Source of the DNA: an uncultured Clostridia bacterium
Lineage (GTDB): Bacteria > Bacillota > Clostridia > Peptostreptococcales > Anaerovoracaceae
NCBI GenBank assembly: GCA_946006945.1
Contig: CAMFZN010000002.1
Location: 1-50,183, forward strand
Length of the DNA: 50,183 bases
Reading direction: 5' to 3'
The notes beneath the pieces were generated by a model. That model was not told where the DNA came from. It did not search any database and saw only the letters and a list, made by a program, of their open reading frames with translations. Every line of letters starts with the position of its first letter. Position 1 is the stretch's first letter. Below, one piece after another: positions 37,846-47,315 of the stretch. Position numbers and translations under genes: made by a program.

Positions 37846-40482
37846 TTATTTTAGGTCATACCAGTTATCCGAAGTGTTAATATCACACAGAAGCTTGACC
37901 CCTAGTGAACATGCATTCTCCATGCATTCCCTGATTAGACAGGTTACCTCCTCAGCTTCACATGAAGGCGCTTCTACAATCAGCTCATCATGAATCTGAA
38001 GAATCAGCTTTGACTTATAGCCTCCATTCTTTAGCCTCTGATATACAGAATTCATTGCAATTTTGATGATATCTGCAGCAGTTCCCTGTATAGGAGTATT
38101 CATCGCAAGCCTTTTGGCAAGTTCCCTATCCATGAACTTTCTTGAAGCGAATTCAGGTATCTGTCTTATTCTGCCGAAATATGTTCTTACAGCTCTTTCT
38201 GTTTCTCCTGTTTGAACACATCTGTCAAGAAATTCCTTTACAGCCTGATGCTTTGCGAAGTAGTCGCTTATGTATTTCTGTGCCTGAGCACGAGTTACAT
38301 TAAGGTTCTCACTTAAACCAAATCCGCTCATTCCGTAGATAACACCGAAGTTAACAGCTTTTGCCTTGGACCTGTCTTCCTTAGTAACCTCACCCATTGG
38401 AATGCCGAATACTCTCGATGCTGTAGCTCTGTGGATATCTTCACCCTTTTCGAAGGCATCAATAAGATTCTCATCACCGCTGAGTGCAGCCATTATTCTA
38501 AGCTCAATCTGAGAATAATCGGATCCTATGAATACATTGCCGGGTTCCCTGACTTCAAAGGCTTTTCTTATCAGTCTTCCATATGAATCTCTTACAGGAA
38601 TGTTCTGAAGATTAGGTTCAGTACAGCTTAATCTTCCTGTTGCTGCAACAGTCTGCATGAAATGAGGATGAATGCAGCCGTCCTCTGCCTTAAGCGAAAT
38701 AAGACCTTCGATATATGTGCTTCTAAGCTTGGCAAGCTTTCTGTAAGCAAGAACATCATCAACTATCGGATAGTCATCTTTAAGCTTGTCCAGTATATCC
38801 TGAGCGGTTGAGTAGGACTTGCCTTTGGCCTTTGGATAAGGTATTTCCATCTGCTCGAAAAGAACGTTAGCAAGCTGCTTAGGTGAATTAATGTTGAATT
38901 CACATCCTGCAGCTTCGTGTATTCTCTTATCAAGAACATCTATCTGTTCATCAATATCTTTACCAATGTCAATAAGCACTTCTTCACGAAGCTTTATTCC
39001 CTCAGCCTCCATTGCTGATATGGTTTCTACAAGGGGCATTTCAATCTCTCTGTAAAGCTCATTCAGAGAAAGACTGTCAAGAGTCTCTTTCTGAGCAGAA
39101 CAAACCATTGCAATGTAACACATTCTGTGAAAAAGCTTATCATCAGACATTTCATCTGTTAATGGTTCATCGTACAGCTTCGAATCGTTCTCATCTATAA
39201 ACACACCAAGGTAATTGTGAACCATCTTGGAAAGCTGATATTTGCTCCTGTTTGGATCAATAAGATACTCAGCAATACAGATATCATCATGAGGTGTAAT
39301 AACAATTCCAAAGCCGGCAAGTGCGCTGTATGTCAGCCTTTTGATATCATATCCGATAAGCTTCCAGCCTGCTTCTGCGATGGTGTTTAGAATTAGTGAT
39401 GCCTCTATCTCGCTGAAGGATCTGTATGTGTACAATGCACACTCTTCTGAAAGCAGAGCAACTGCTGAGATTATCGGAGATCCTGTATGACTGAAATCGG
39501 TTACGCAGTCTATGATTACAGCTTTATCTTCTCCTACGCTTGAAACGAAATCTTCAAAGTCTACTCTCTCATATTCATCTGAGTCAATGTCTATTCTGGA
39601 ATTTTCTGATGCTGCCTTTGCACCCTCATCACCAAGAGCTTTAATCAGTGATCTGAATTCAAGCTCAGTGTAGAGCTCTGTCAGTCTGACGTAATCGGGT
39701 TTACAATATGCAATCATATCCCAGGACCATTCAACAGGTGCATTACGACAGATTGTTGCAAGCTCTTTGGACATTACTGCAACGTCCTTGGAAGCTCTGA
39801 TTGTCTCACCCATTTTGCCCTTGATTGCATCTGCATTATCAAGGACATTCTCAAGAGTACCATACTCCTTAAGGAGTGCAATTCCCTTCTTCTCACCAAT
39901 ACCGCTTACTCCGGGAATATTGTCAGATTTATCACCCATAAGTCCCTTAAGATCAATAAACTGAAGAGGTGTCAGGCTATATCGCTCATTCATCTCATCA
40001 ACATCATAGATGGTAAATTCGCTCATTCCCTTTTTGTTGATAAGAACTCTGGTGTTCTCATCTATCAACTGAAGCTCATCCTTATCGCCTGTAATAACAA
40101 GAGACTGTATTCCCTCTTCGGATGCAGCTCTGGTTACGGTTCCAATAAGATCATCGGCCTCATAGCCTTCCAGTTCAAGAACAGCAATGTTCATTGCATC
40201 GAGAACATCATGAAGAATAGGAATCTGAGCCAGCAGCTCAATCGGAGTCTGCTGTCTTCCGGCCTTGTAGTCCTCATACATCTTATGTCTGAATGTCTTG
40301 GCCTTCATGTCAAAGCAGACAGCGAGATAATCAGGCTCATTCTCTCTGATTATCTTATTAAGCATATTGACAAAAGCATATATTCCCTGTGTATGAACAC
40401 CTCCCGAAGTCACCATAGGTCTCATCGCGAAGTGAGCTCTAAATAGCAGACTGTTGCCATCAATAATAACCAGCTTATTCAT
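37846..40482 (-). CDS. polA: DNA polymerase I
   Basis: 5'-nuclease domain MNKLVIIDGNSLLFRAHFA; Pol A motifs DYSQIELRIMAALSGDE, RSKAKAVNFGVIYGMSGFGLS, QIHDELIVEAP. Start refined from 40551. Confidence 0.97.
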   Translation of the reverse strand: MNKLVIIDGNSLLFRAHFAMRPMVTSGGVHTQGIYAFVNMLNKIIRENEPDYLAVCFDMKAKTFRHKMYEDYKAGRQQTPIELLAQIPILHDVLDAMNIAVLELEGYEADDLIGTVTRAASEEGIQSLVITGDKDELQLIDENTRVLINKKGMSEFTIYDVDEMNERYSLTPLQFIDLKGLMGDKSDNIPGVSGIGEKKGIALLKEYGTLENVLDNADAIKGKMGETIRASKDVAVMSKELATICRNAPVEWSWDMIAYCKPDYVRLTELYTELEFRSLIKALGDEGAKAASENSRIDIDSDEYERVDFEDFVSSVGEDKAVIIDCVTDFSHTGSPIISAVALLSEECALYTYRSFSEIEASLILNTIAEAGWKLIGYDIKRLTYSALAGFGIVITPHDDICIAEYLIDPNRSKYQLSKMVHNYLGVFIDENDSKLYDEPLTDEMSDDKLFHRMCYIAMVCSAQKETLDSLSLNELYREIEMPLVETISAMEAEGIKLREEVLIDIGKDIDEQIDVLDKRIHEAAGCEFNINSPKQLANVLFEQMEIPYPKAKGKSYSTAQDILDKLKDDYPIVDDVLAYRKLAKLRSTYIEGLISLKAEDGCIHPHFMQTVAATGRLSCTEPNLQNIPVRDSYGRLIRKAFEVREPGNVFIGSDYSQIELRIMAALSGDENLIDAFEKGEDIHRATASRVFGIPMGEVTKEDRSKAKAVNFGVIYGMSGFGLSENLNVTRAQAQKYISDYFAKHQAVKEFLDRCVQTGETERAVRTYFGRIRQIPEFASRKFMDRELAKRLAMNTPIQGTAADIIKIAMNSVYQRLKNGGYKSKLILQIHDELIVEAPSCEAEEVTCLIRECMENACSLGVKLLCDINTSDNWYDLK

Positions 40483-40504
40483 GAATATAAACTCCCAGTA
40501 AACA

Positions 40505-40690
40505 AAAAACCCGGAATATCGTCGGCCGTATAATTGACGCCCTATCGTCATCGATAAGGTGGGTTAAACATTGAGATATGCCGCTGAAGTCCCTCCTTCC
40601 GCTGTTAACGAGGGCTTGTCATTAGCATACCGCGCTGAATCCCTTTAAGTTAGTGTAGGTTCAATTAATAGGCCTAACGGGTATCCCAGG
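40505..40690 (-). ncRNA. ssrS: Structured RNA, probable 6S RNA
   Basis: Manual fold of minus strand: closing stem CCTGGGATAcCCGTTAGGCC / GGCCGACGATATTCCGGG followed by TTTTTT; internal hairpin CCTTATCG-ATGA-CGATAGGG on the 3' side of a large bubble; distal arm GGTATGC/GCATATC and AAG-CCCTC/GAGGG-a-CTT. Size and layout fit 6S; no covariance search run. Confidence 0.65.
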
Positions 40691-40722
40691 AAAAAATATG
40701 AATTTATCTTGTATGACCTATC

Positions 40723-41442
40723 TTACTCAAGATCAAGGTCGCAGTTGTAATATACGTGCTGAACGTCATCATTATCTTCAAGTGTAGTGATGAGCTTTGT
40801 GAGGTTCTTAACCGCATCAGGATCTACTGTTGCTTCCATTGAAGGAACCATCTCAACCTCTGATACAACAACCTCATATCCGGCTTCCTTAATGGCAGCA
40901 AGAACCTCAACGAAGTCGTTAGGCTCTGTACGGATCTCGTAATTGTCCTCATTTACAATTACATCCTCAGCACCTGCATCAAGAGCCTCCATCATTACAT
41001 CGTCATCGTCGTGTCCGTCTTCCTTCTCGATAACGATTACGCCCTTTCTGTCGAACATGTATGATACACAACCAGGTGTACCAAGATTACCGCCACACTT
41101 GTCAAAAATAGATCTGGCAAAAGCCGCAGTTCTGTTTCTATTGTCTGTAAGAGCCTCAACGATTACAGCTACACCTGATGGACCGTATCCCTCGAATGTC
41201 AGCTCCTCGTATGATTCTCCTCCGAGCTCACCTGTACCCTTCTTAATCGCTCTGTTGATATTGTCATTAGGCATACCGATTGCTTTAGCCTTATCAATCG
41301 CAACTCTGAGTGAAGGATTGAATTCCGGATCTCCACCATCCTTAGCTGCTACGATTATCTGTCTGGTATACTTAGTGAACATTGCAGCACGCTTTGCATC
41401 CTGTGCTGACTTTCTTCCTGCTATTGTGCCATGTCTACCCAA
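40723..41442 (-). CDS. YebC/TACO1 family protein (TTG start)
   Basis: AGRKSAQDAKRAAMFTKYTRQIIVAAKDGG...DNINRAIKKGTGE; AGGAGG SD upstream of a TTG codon. Confidence 0.95.
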   Translation of the reverse strand: MGRHGTIAGRKSAQDAKRAAMFTKYTRQIIVAAKDGGDPEFNPSLRVAIDKAKAIGMPNDNINRAIKKGTGELGGESYEELTFEGYGPSGVAVIVEALTDNRNRTAAFARSIFDKCGGNLGTPGCVSYMFDRKGVIVIEKEDGHDDDDVMMEALDAGAEDVIVNEDNYEIRTEPNDFVEVLAAIKEAGYEVVVSEVEMVPSMEATVDPDAVKNLTKLITTLEDNDDVQHVYYNCDLDLE

Positions 41443-41480
41443 TGTGGCACCTCCTTCTCTTATTCTGTTTTTCGATATTT

Positions 41481-41509
41481 ATTATAGTATATGGTTTTTT
41501 TCTATTCAA
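41481..41509 (-). promoter_or_regulatory. Predicted sigma-A promoter of yebC-like gene
   Basis: TTGAAT (41509-41504) - 17 nt - TATAAT (41486-41481). Confidence 0.7.
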
Positions 41510-44500
41510 GGTTTTTGAACGCAGTAGCCATCATCATCTTGATTCTGTTGAGCTGATTTACATTGCTTGCACCAGGGTCGTAGTCGATGGCAACGATATT
41601 TGCTTTCTCATCATAGTTTCTTAGAGCCTTGATTACACCCTTTCCAACAACGTGGTTAGGAAGGCATGCAAAAGGCTGAAGGCACAGAATGTTCTTTACC
41701 CCTGAATCGATGAGGTCTACCATCTCACCGGTTAGAAGCCATCCCTCGCCGCACTGATTGCCGACCGAGATGAATTCCTCGGCATTCCACGCAGTCTTCT
41801 CGATATACTCATCCGGCTCGAAACGCTCGCTTGTTCTCATCACCTTTCGAACTTCTTCTCTGTAGAACTCTATCGCCTTGATTGAAAGCGAGTTTACGAT
41901 GTTCTCCTTCCTGCTTCCGGAAAGATGTCTGTAGTTGAACACCTTGTTAAGCATCGTGTATTCGAAGAAGTCGATAAATGAAGGAACAACAGCCTCTCCG
42001 CCCTCCTCCTCGATGATGTCGACTAGATTGTTGTTGGCATTAGGATGATATTTTACAAGAATCTCTCCAACTATGCCTACTCTTGGCTTCTTTATGTCAT
42101 TAATTGGAATGCTGTCGAATTCCTTAACAATCTGAGCAACGTTCTTTTTGAACCTTGACCTTGACATGTCAAGAACGTTGTCAGTTATTCTGTCGAACCA
42201 GCTGTCCATAAGCTCCTGAGCGCTTCCCTTAACCTTCTCGTAAGGTCTTACCCTGTAGAGACACTTCATCATAAGATCTCCGTAGAGAGATGCGATAACG
42301 AACTGAATCAGCATCTTAGGTGACAGATTAAATCCAGGGTTCTTCTCCATTCCTACAAGGTTGAAGGAGATAACAGGCACCTGCTCCATATCGAGATCCT
42401 TTAAGGCTTTTCTCAGAAGAGCAACATAATTACTTGCTCTGCAGCCGCCTCCGGTCTGCGACATGAATACACCCGTCTTATCAAGGTCGTATTCTCCCGA
42501 TTTAAGCGCCGAAATAATCTGTCCTAATGTAACGATGGTTGGATAACACGCATCGTTATTTATGTATTTGAGTCCCTCCTCTTCAGAATTCTTCGTTGAT
42601 TCCGGAAGAAGAACCGCATTGTATCCTGCCTTCTGCATGATTGGAACGAAGTATTTGAAATGAATAGGAGACATCTGAGGAACAAGAAGAGTGTATCCCT
42701 CGCTCTTCATCTTTTTTGTAAACTTTACTCTCTCGTAAGGCATGAATTTGATGTGATCACGAAGTCTGGTTTTACCCTTCTCCTTGTCACGCTCGCTGAC
42801 AGCTGCCTTAAGAGATCTTATTCTGATTTTTGCAGCACCGAGGTTTGAGCCCTCATCAATTTTAAGAACCGTGTACAGCTTGTTATTCTGAGAAAGAAGC
42901 TCGTCAACCTCATCAGTTGTAACCGCATCAAGACCGCAGCCGAAGGAGTTGAGCTGTATAAGCTCAAGATCATCCCTCTGACCGACAATAATAGCTGCCT
43001 TATATAGTCTGGAGTGATATACCCACTGGTCAAGGATTCTTATAGGTCTTGCATAGTCAACCATCCAGCTTATGGAATCCTCGGTAAGTACTGCCATGTC
43101 CTGCTGAATGATAAGGTTATCAATTCCGTGGTTTATCTCAGGGTCGATATGATATGGTCTTCCGCTAAGAACCACACCCTTTTTGCCGTTCTCTTCAATA
43201 TAGGTAAGAGCTGCCCTTCCAAGCTTCTTCATCTCCTCTTTGAAGCTGTGATAGCTTGATCTTCCATCATCGATTGCAGCGGAGAGCTCAGACTTGTCTA
43301 TGTTCATGTGATAGAGAGCATACTCTCTCTTATCCTCACCGAGATTGAAGTTCTTTACTATGTTCTCTGTACTTGCAATATCTATCTGTCTCTCACCTGC
43401 AAAAAACTTGTGAAGCTCTGCAAGCATTCTTTCATCATTATCATATGGAATGAACGGATGATAGAATTCAATGCCCTCTTCGAAGAAGTAGTCAGCCATA
43501 TTCTTGTCGATAAGCTCAGGATATGTAGCAACAATCGGACAATTATAGTGATTAGGCGCAGTTTTGTCTTCAACAACCTCATGCGTAATAGACGGATAGA
43601 AGATTCTCTTTACACCGTTCGTCACGAGCCACTTGATGTGACCATGAACAAGCTTAGCGGGATAGCATGCTGTATCTGATGCTATTGTATCCATTCCTGA
43701 CTCATACATCTCCTTCGAGCTTGGCGGTGTAAGAACGACCCTGAAACCGAGTCTTGTGAAGAAAGCATGCCAGAAAGGATAATCCTCATACATGTTAAGT
43801 ACTCTTGGTATTCCTATAACGCCCCTTGGAGCATCCTTCTCTTCCAAAACAGGTCTATTGAAGAGAAGATTATTCTTAACCTCGTACAGATTAGGCAGAT
43901 CGCTTATTGAATTCTCTATTCCCGCACCCTTCTCACAGCGGTTTCCTGTGATATATCTGCTGCCGTCAGAGAACTTTGAGATTGTAAGTATGCAGTTGTT
44001 ACCGCAGCCGTGACATCTGCCGTTGCTTGTTTTTACGGCAAAAGAATCAAGCTTGTCAGGTCCAAGTGTTGTAGAAACGCTTCCCTCCTCATAATCCTCA
44101 CAAGCGATGATTGCACAGCCATACGCACCCATAAGGCCGCTTATGTCAGGTCTAATTACATCCTTGCCAAGTATGAGCTCGATACTTCTAAGAACAGCCT
44201 CATTAAGGAAGGTTCCACCCTGAACAACAACATAATCGCCTGTCTCGTCAGGATTTCTCAGCTTGATTACTTTATAAAGAGCGTTCTTAATTACCGAGTA
44301 TGATAGTCCTGCAGAAATATCTGCAATTGTTGCACCCTCCTTCTGAGCCTGCTTTACCTTGGAATTCATAAATACGGTACATCTTGTTCCAAGGTCTACA
44401 GGCTTTTCAGACTTAAGAGCCTCTCTTGCGAATTCCGGAACAGTCATGCTTACAGACTTGGCATATGTCTCAATAAAAGAACCGCAGCCTGAAGAGCATG

Positions 44501-45824
44501 CCTCGTTAAGCATGATGTTGTTTATCGCTCCATCCTTTATCTTCATGCATTTCATATCCTGACCGCCAATGTCAAGAATGAAGGTAACATCAGGCTGGAA
44601 TTGTCTTGCACCCTTGTAGTGAGCCATTGTCTCTATCTCGCCGGCATCAAGCTTGAAGGCAGCCTTAATCAGGCTCTCTCCATATCCTGTTACAACAGCT
44701 CTTCCAATAAAGGCATCCTCATTCAGCTCGCTGTAGAGTTCAGACAGAATCAGCTTTACAACATCAAGAGGATCTCCCTCATTGTTCTGATAGTGCTCAA
44801 ATATTATTTCTTTGTTTGAATTAATTGCTACAGCCTTTGTTGTTGTTGAACCAGCGTCGAGACCGAAGAATACAGGTCCGTGTGTATTTTCAATAGAGCC
44901 TCTTCTGGCTCTTGCTTTGTCATGTCTCTCTCTGAACTCTCTGTAATCTGCAATATCTGTGAACAGAGGCTGAAGATACTTGGTATCTGCGGTCTCATCC
45001 GGTGTTGCATTGTTAATTCTGTCAACAAGAGATGAAAGCGATACCTCATCACTCTTATCTGCAAGATATGCTGCACCAAGTGCAACGAAATACTTGGCAT
45101 TCTCCGGGAATACCACGTCTTCCTCACTTAGCTCCAGAGTCTCAATAAATCTTTTTCTCAGCTCAGAAAGATACTCGAGAGGGCCACCAAGGAAGGCAAC
45201 CTTCCCTTTGATTGGATGTCCGCAGGCAAGTCCGCTTATCATCTGATTTACTACAGCCTGAAATATTGAAGCTGCAATATCGCTTGTCTTCGCACCATCG
45301 TTAATAAGCGGCTGAATGTCTGTTTTGGCAAAAACACCACATCTTGAAGCGATAGGATATATTATTGAATAATCCTTAGCAGCCTCGTTAAGTCCTGATG
45401 CGTCTGTATTAAGAAGCACTGCCATCTGGTCGATAAAAGCTCCGGTTCCACCAGCACAGGTTCCGTTCATTCTCTGCTCTACTGTTGAGCCGTAGAATGT
45501 AATCTTGGCATCCTCTCCTCCTAGCTCTATTGCAACATCAGTCTCAGGAATCAGGGTTTCTACAGCATTGCTGCATGTAATTACCTCCTGCTCGAATCTG
45601 ATGCCGAGTAAATTAGCAAGAGACATACCGCCCGAGCCGGTAATAACCGGTTTAAGCTGCATGTCTCCCATTTCACTATGCAAACTCTTGAGAAGCTCTG
45701 TTACCTTCTCAAATACATTTGACATATGTCTTTCATATTTCTGAAAAATGATTCTGTCATTCTCATCAAGAATAACGAGCTTTACAGTAGTTGAACCTAC
45801 ATCAATTCCAAGTCTATTTGACAT
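41502..45824 (-). CDS. Giant acyl-CoA dehydratase activase-related protein (two BadF/BadG/HgdC ASKHA ATPase domains + DUF2229 + HgdB-like region)
   Basis: LGIDVGSTTVKLVI ... NGTCAGGTGAFIDQMA (first); FGLDAGSTTTKAVAI ... ACSSGCGSFIETYAKS (second); C-terminal Cys-rich SQTGGGCRASNYVALLRKAL. Start refined from 45899, which runs into rnpB. Confidence 0.92.
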   Translation of the reverse strand: MSNRLGIDVGSTTVKLVILDENDRIIFQKYERHMSNVFEKVTELLKSLHSEMGDMQLKPVITGSGGMSLANLLGIRFEQEVITCSNAVETLIPETDVAIELGGEDAKITFYGSTVEQRMNGTCAGGTGAFIDQMAVLLNTDASGLNEAAKDYSIIYPIASRCGVFAKTDIQPLINDGAKTSDIAASIFQAVVNQMISGLACGHPIKGKVAFLGGPLEYLSELRKRFIETLELSEEDVVFPENAKYFVALGAAYLADKSDEVSLSSLVDRINNATPDETADTKYLQPLFTDIADYREFRERHDKARARRGSIENTHGPVFFGLDAGSTTTKAVAINSNKEIIFEHYQNNEGDPLDVVKLILSELYSELNEDAFIGRAVVTGYGESLIKAAFKLDAGEIETMAHYKGARQFQPDVTFILDIGGQDMKCMKIKDGAINNIMLNEACSSGCGSFIETYAKSVSMTVPEFAREALKSEKPVDLGTRCTVFMNSKVKQAQKEGATIADISAGLSYSVIKNALYKVIKLRNPDETGDYVVVQGGTFLNEAVLRSIELILGKDVIRPDISGLMGAYGCAIIACEDYEEGSVSTTLGPDKLDSFAVKTSNGRCHGCGNNCILTISKFSDGSRYITGNRCEKGAGIENSISDLPNLYEVKNNLLFNRPVLEEKDAPRGVIGIPRVLNMYEDYPFWHAFFTRLGFRVVLTPPSSKEMYESGMDTIASDTACYPAKLVHGHIKWLVTNGVKRIFYPSITHEVVEDKTAPNHYNCPIVATYPELIDKNMADYFFEEGIEFYHPFIPYDNDERMLAELHKFFAGERQIDIASTENIVKNFNLGEDKREYALYHMNIDKSELSAAIDDGRSSYHSFKEEMKKLGRAALTYIEENGKKGVVLSGRPYHIDPEINHGIDNLIIQQDMAVLTEDSISWMVDYARPIRILDQWVYHSRLYKAAIIVGQRDDLELIQLNSFGCGLDAVTTDEVDELLSQNNKLYTVLKIDEGSNLGAAKIRIRSLKAAVSERDKEKGKTRLRDHIKFMPYERVKFTKKMKSEGYTLLVPQMSPIHFKYFVPIMQKAGYNAVLLPESTKNSEEEGLKYINNDACYPTIVTLGQIISALKSGEYDLDKTGVFMSQTGGGCRASNYVALLRKALKDLDMEQVPVISFNLVGMEKNPGFNLSPKMLIQFVIASLYGDLMMKCLYRVRPYEKVKGSAQELMDSWFDRITDNVLDMSRSRFKKNVAQIVKEFDSIPINDIKKPRVGIVGEILVKYHPNANNNLVDIIEEEGGEAVVPSFIDFFEYTMLNKVFNYRHLSGSRKENIVNSLSIKAIEFYREEVRKVMRTSERFEPDEYIEKTAWNAEEFISVGNQCGEGWLLTGEMVDLIDSGVKNILCLQPFACLPNHVVGKGVIKALRNYDEKANIVAIDYDPGASNVNQLNRIKMMMATAFKNLE

Positions 45825-45856
45825 AAATTCTCCCTCCCATTTGTTCCCTAAAGAAA

Positions 45857-46202
45857 TGGGCAAACCATAAGCCGGGTTCTGTATTTGACGATTATCCATC
45901 TAGTACTGCAATTGCTTGCAGCATCAAGCGACTCACCTCGGACGGGAACGGGCCGCTCCCATTAATGTCCACTTAGTCTTGCTCCGGATGGGGTTTACAC
46001 GGTCACCATGTCTCCATGATGCCAGTGAGCTCTTACCTCACTATTTCAACCTTACCACGGCATTACCCGTTTCGGCGGAATGTTTCTGTTGCACTTTCCC
46101 TATAGTTACCTACGGCGGACGTTATCCGTCATCCCTGCCCTATGGAGCCCGGACTTTCCTCATACCCTATTAAGGGCACGCAATCGTCTGGTTTACCCAA
46201 TG
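45857..46202 (-). ncRNA. rnpB: RNase P RNA, bacterial type A-like
   Basis: Conserved GAGGAAAGTCCGGGCTCC, CCGTAGGTAACTATAGGGAAAGTGCAACAGAAA, AATACAGAACCCGGCTTATGGTTTGCCC; P1 pairing GGGTAAACC/GGTTTGCCC. End points approximate. Confidence 0.96.
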
Positions 46203-46206
46203 CTCT

Positions 46207-46235
46207 ATTTTAACCAAATAACACTTAATTGTCAA
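46207..46235 (-). promoter_or_regulatory. Predicted sigma-A promoter of rnpB
   Basis: TTGACA (46235-46230) - 17 nt - TAAAAT (46212-46207). Confidence 0.8.
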
Positions 46236-46259
46236 AATAGTAAATCTTTGTCATTTATT

Positions 46260-47315
46260 CTATTTTGCTTTGATATTTTTTCTTATCTCGTTAAAGAAAT
46301 TAACAGCAATCATAACAAGGAATACGATTCCGATATATCCCTGAGCCGGATACAGGTATTCTACCATAGTTTTGAAGCCTGTTAATCCAAGCATGAAGCC
46401 GACTGCCGCACCACCAACAATAATAGCCTTCTTATACCTGCTGTCAGGAAGCTTCGTGCTGAAGCCATAGTAGGTTGACGCAGCAGTTGAGTATACGGCA
46501 CCATAAAGCACTACAGCATAAACAATGTTAAGCACACGTGATATTCTTCCGGAGAAGCCAAGCATCGGAAGATCGAGTCCGCTTGAGAAAGCCATATCAG
46601 AAAGCAGTGCTCTTAGAAGAACGATTGTTAGAGCACCCAGACAAAGTGCACCGAGTATAGCTCCGGCAAAAGCATTCTTTCTGTCAGCGGCATTTACCGC
46701 AGAGGAGCCTGCCATAGTTATCATTCCGAGAGTATTGTATGCCAGAAAGACCAGAGCCGATATCTGCCAGTTAGGAGTCATGCCCCCTGGCTTATATCCT
46801 GTGACTGCACCACTCTGAGGAAAATCAGCTGCTATAACAAGTCCTATGGTAATCATTCCAAGAACAAACAGCACAGGTGACAGAAGCTTGAACACCTTTG
46901 ATACCCTTTCGAAATCTCCAAGAACCGTTATTACAACAAGTACAGCAATTATTGCCCCTCCTGCAGCCTTGTTTATTCCGAACTGCTGATTAAGCAGGGA
47001 TCCACCTGCTGCTGTCATTGCAATAATCATAGAATAATATATTGCGGCAGTTATGATGCCCACTGTATTTACTACAAACCTGCTTTCTACCGGGGATATC
47101 AGTCTGCCAAGATCAGAGGTATTCTTGCTTAAGGCAATGTAGCTTAACATGCATGCAACTATTACAAAGCAGACTGTTACAGCTATCGCACCGTAGTACC
47201 CTTGTTCTCCAAAAACGCCAAAGAACTGCCAGGCCTCTCTTCCTGAAGCAAAGCCCGCACCCATTATTACACCAATATAAAGTGCTGCAATGTTAAACAT
47301 CTTTAGTTTTTTCAT
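46260..47315 (-). CDS. YkvI-like membrane protein (APC/BCCT-like fold transporter)
   Basis: 351 aa, multiple TM, FNIAALYIGVIMGAGFASGREAWQFFGVFG typical of YkvI family. Confidence 0.82.
   Translation of the reverse strand: MKKLKMFNIAALYIGVIMGAGFASGREAWQFFGVFGEQGYYGAIAVTVCFVIVACMLSYIALSKNTSDLGRLISPVESRFVVNTVGIITAAIYYSMIIAMTAAGGSLLNQQFGINKAAGGAIIAVLVVITVLGDFERVSKVFKLLSPVLFVLGMITIGLVIAADFPQSGAVTGYKPGGMTPNWQISALVFLAYNTLGMITMAGSSAVNAADRKNAFAGAILGALCLGALTIVLLRALLSDMAFSSGLDLPMLGFSGRISRVLNIVYAVVLYGAVYSTAASTYYGFSTKLPDSRYKKAIIVGGAAVGFMLGLTGFKTMVEYLYPAQGYIGIVFLVMIAVNFFNEIRKNIKAK

Noticed and set aside
40943-41518. 191-aa + strand ORF with hydrophobic stretches
   Set aside because: Antisense to yebC; no independent evidence.
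45825-45899. N-terminal extension of the activase ORF (MDNRQIQNPAYGLPIS...)
   Set aside because: Lies in the rnpB 3' end; the conserved start is MSNRLGIDVGSTT at 45824.
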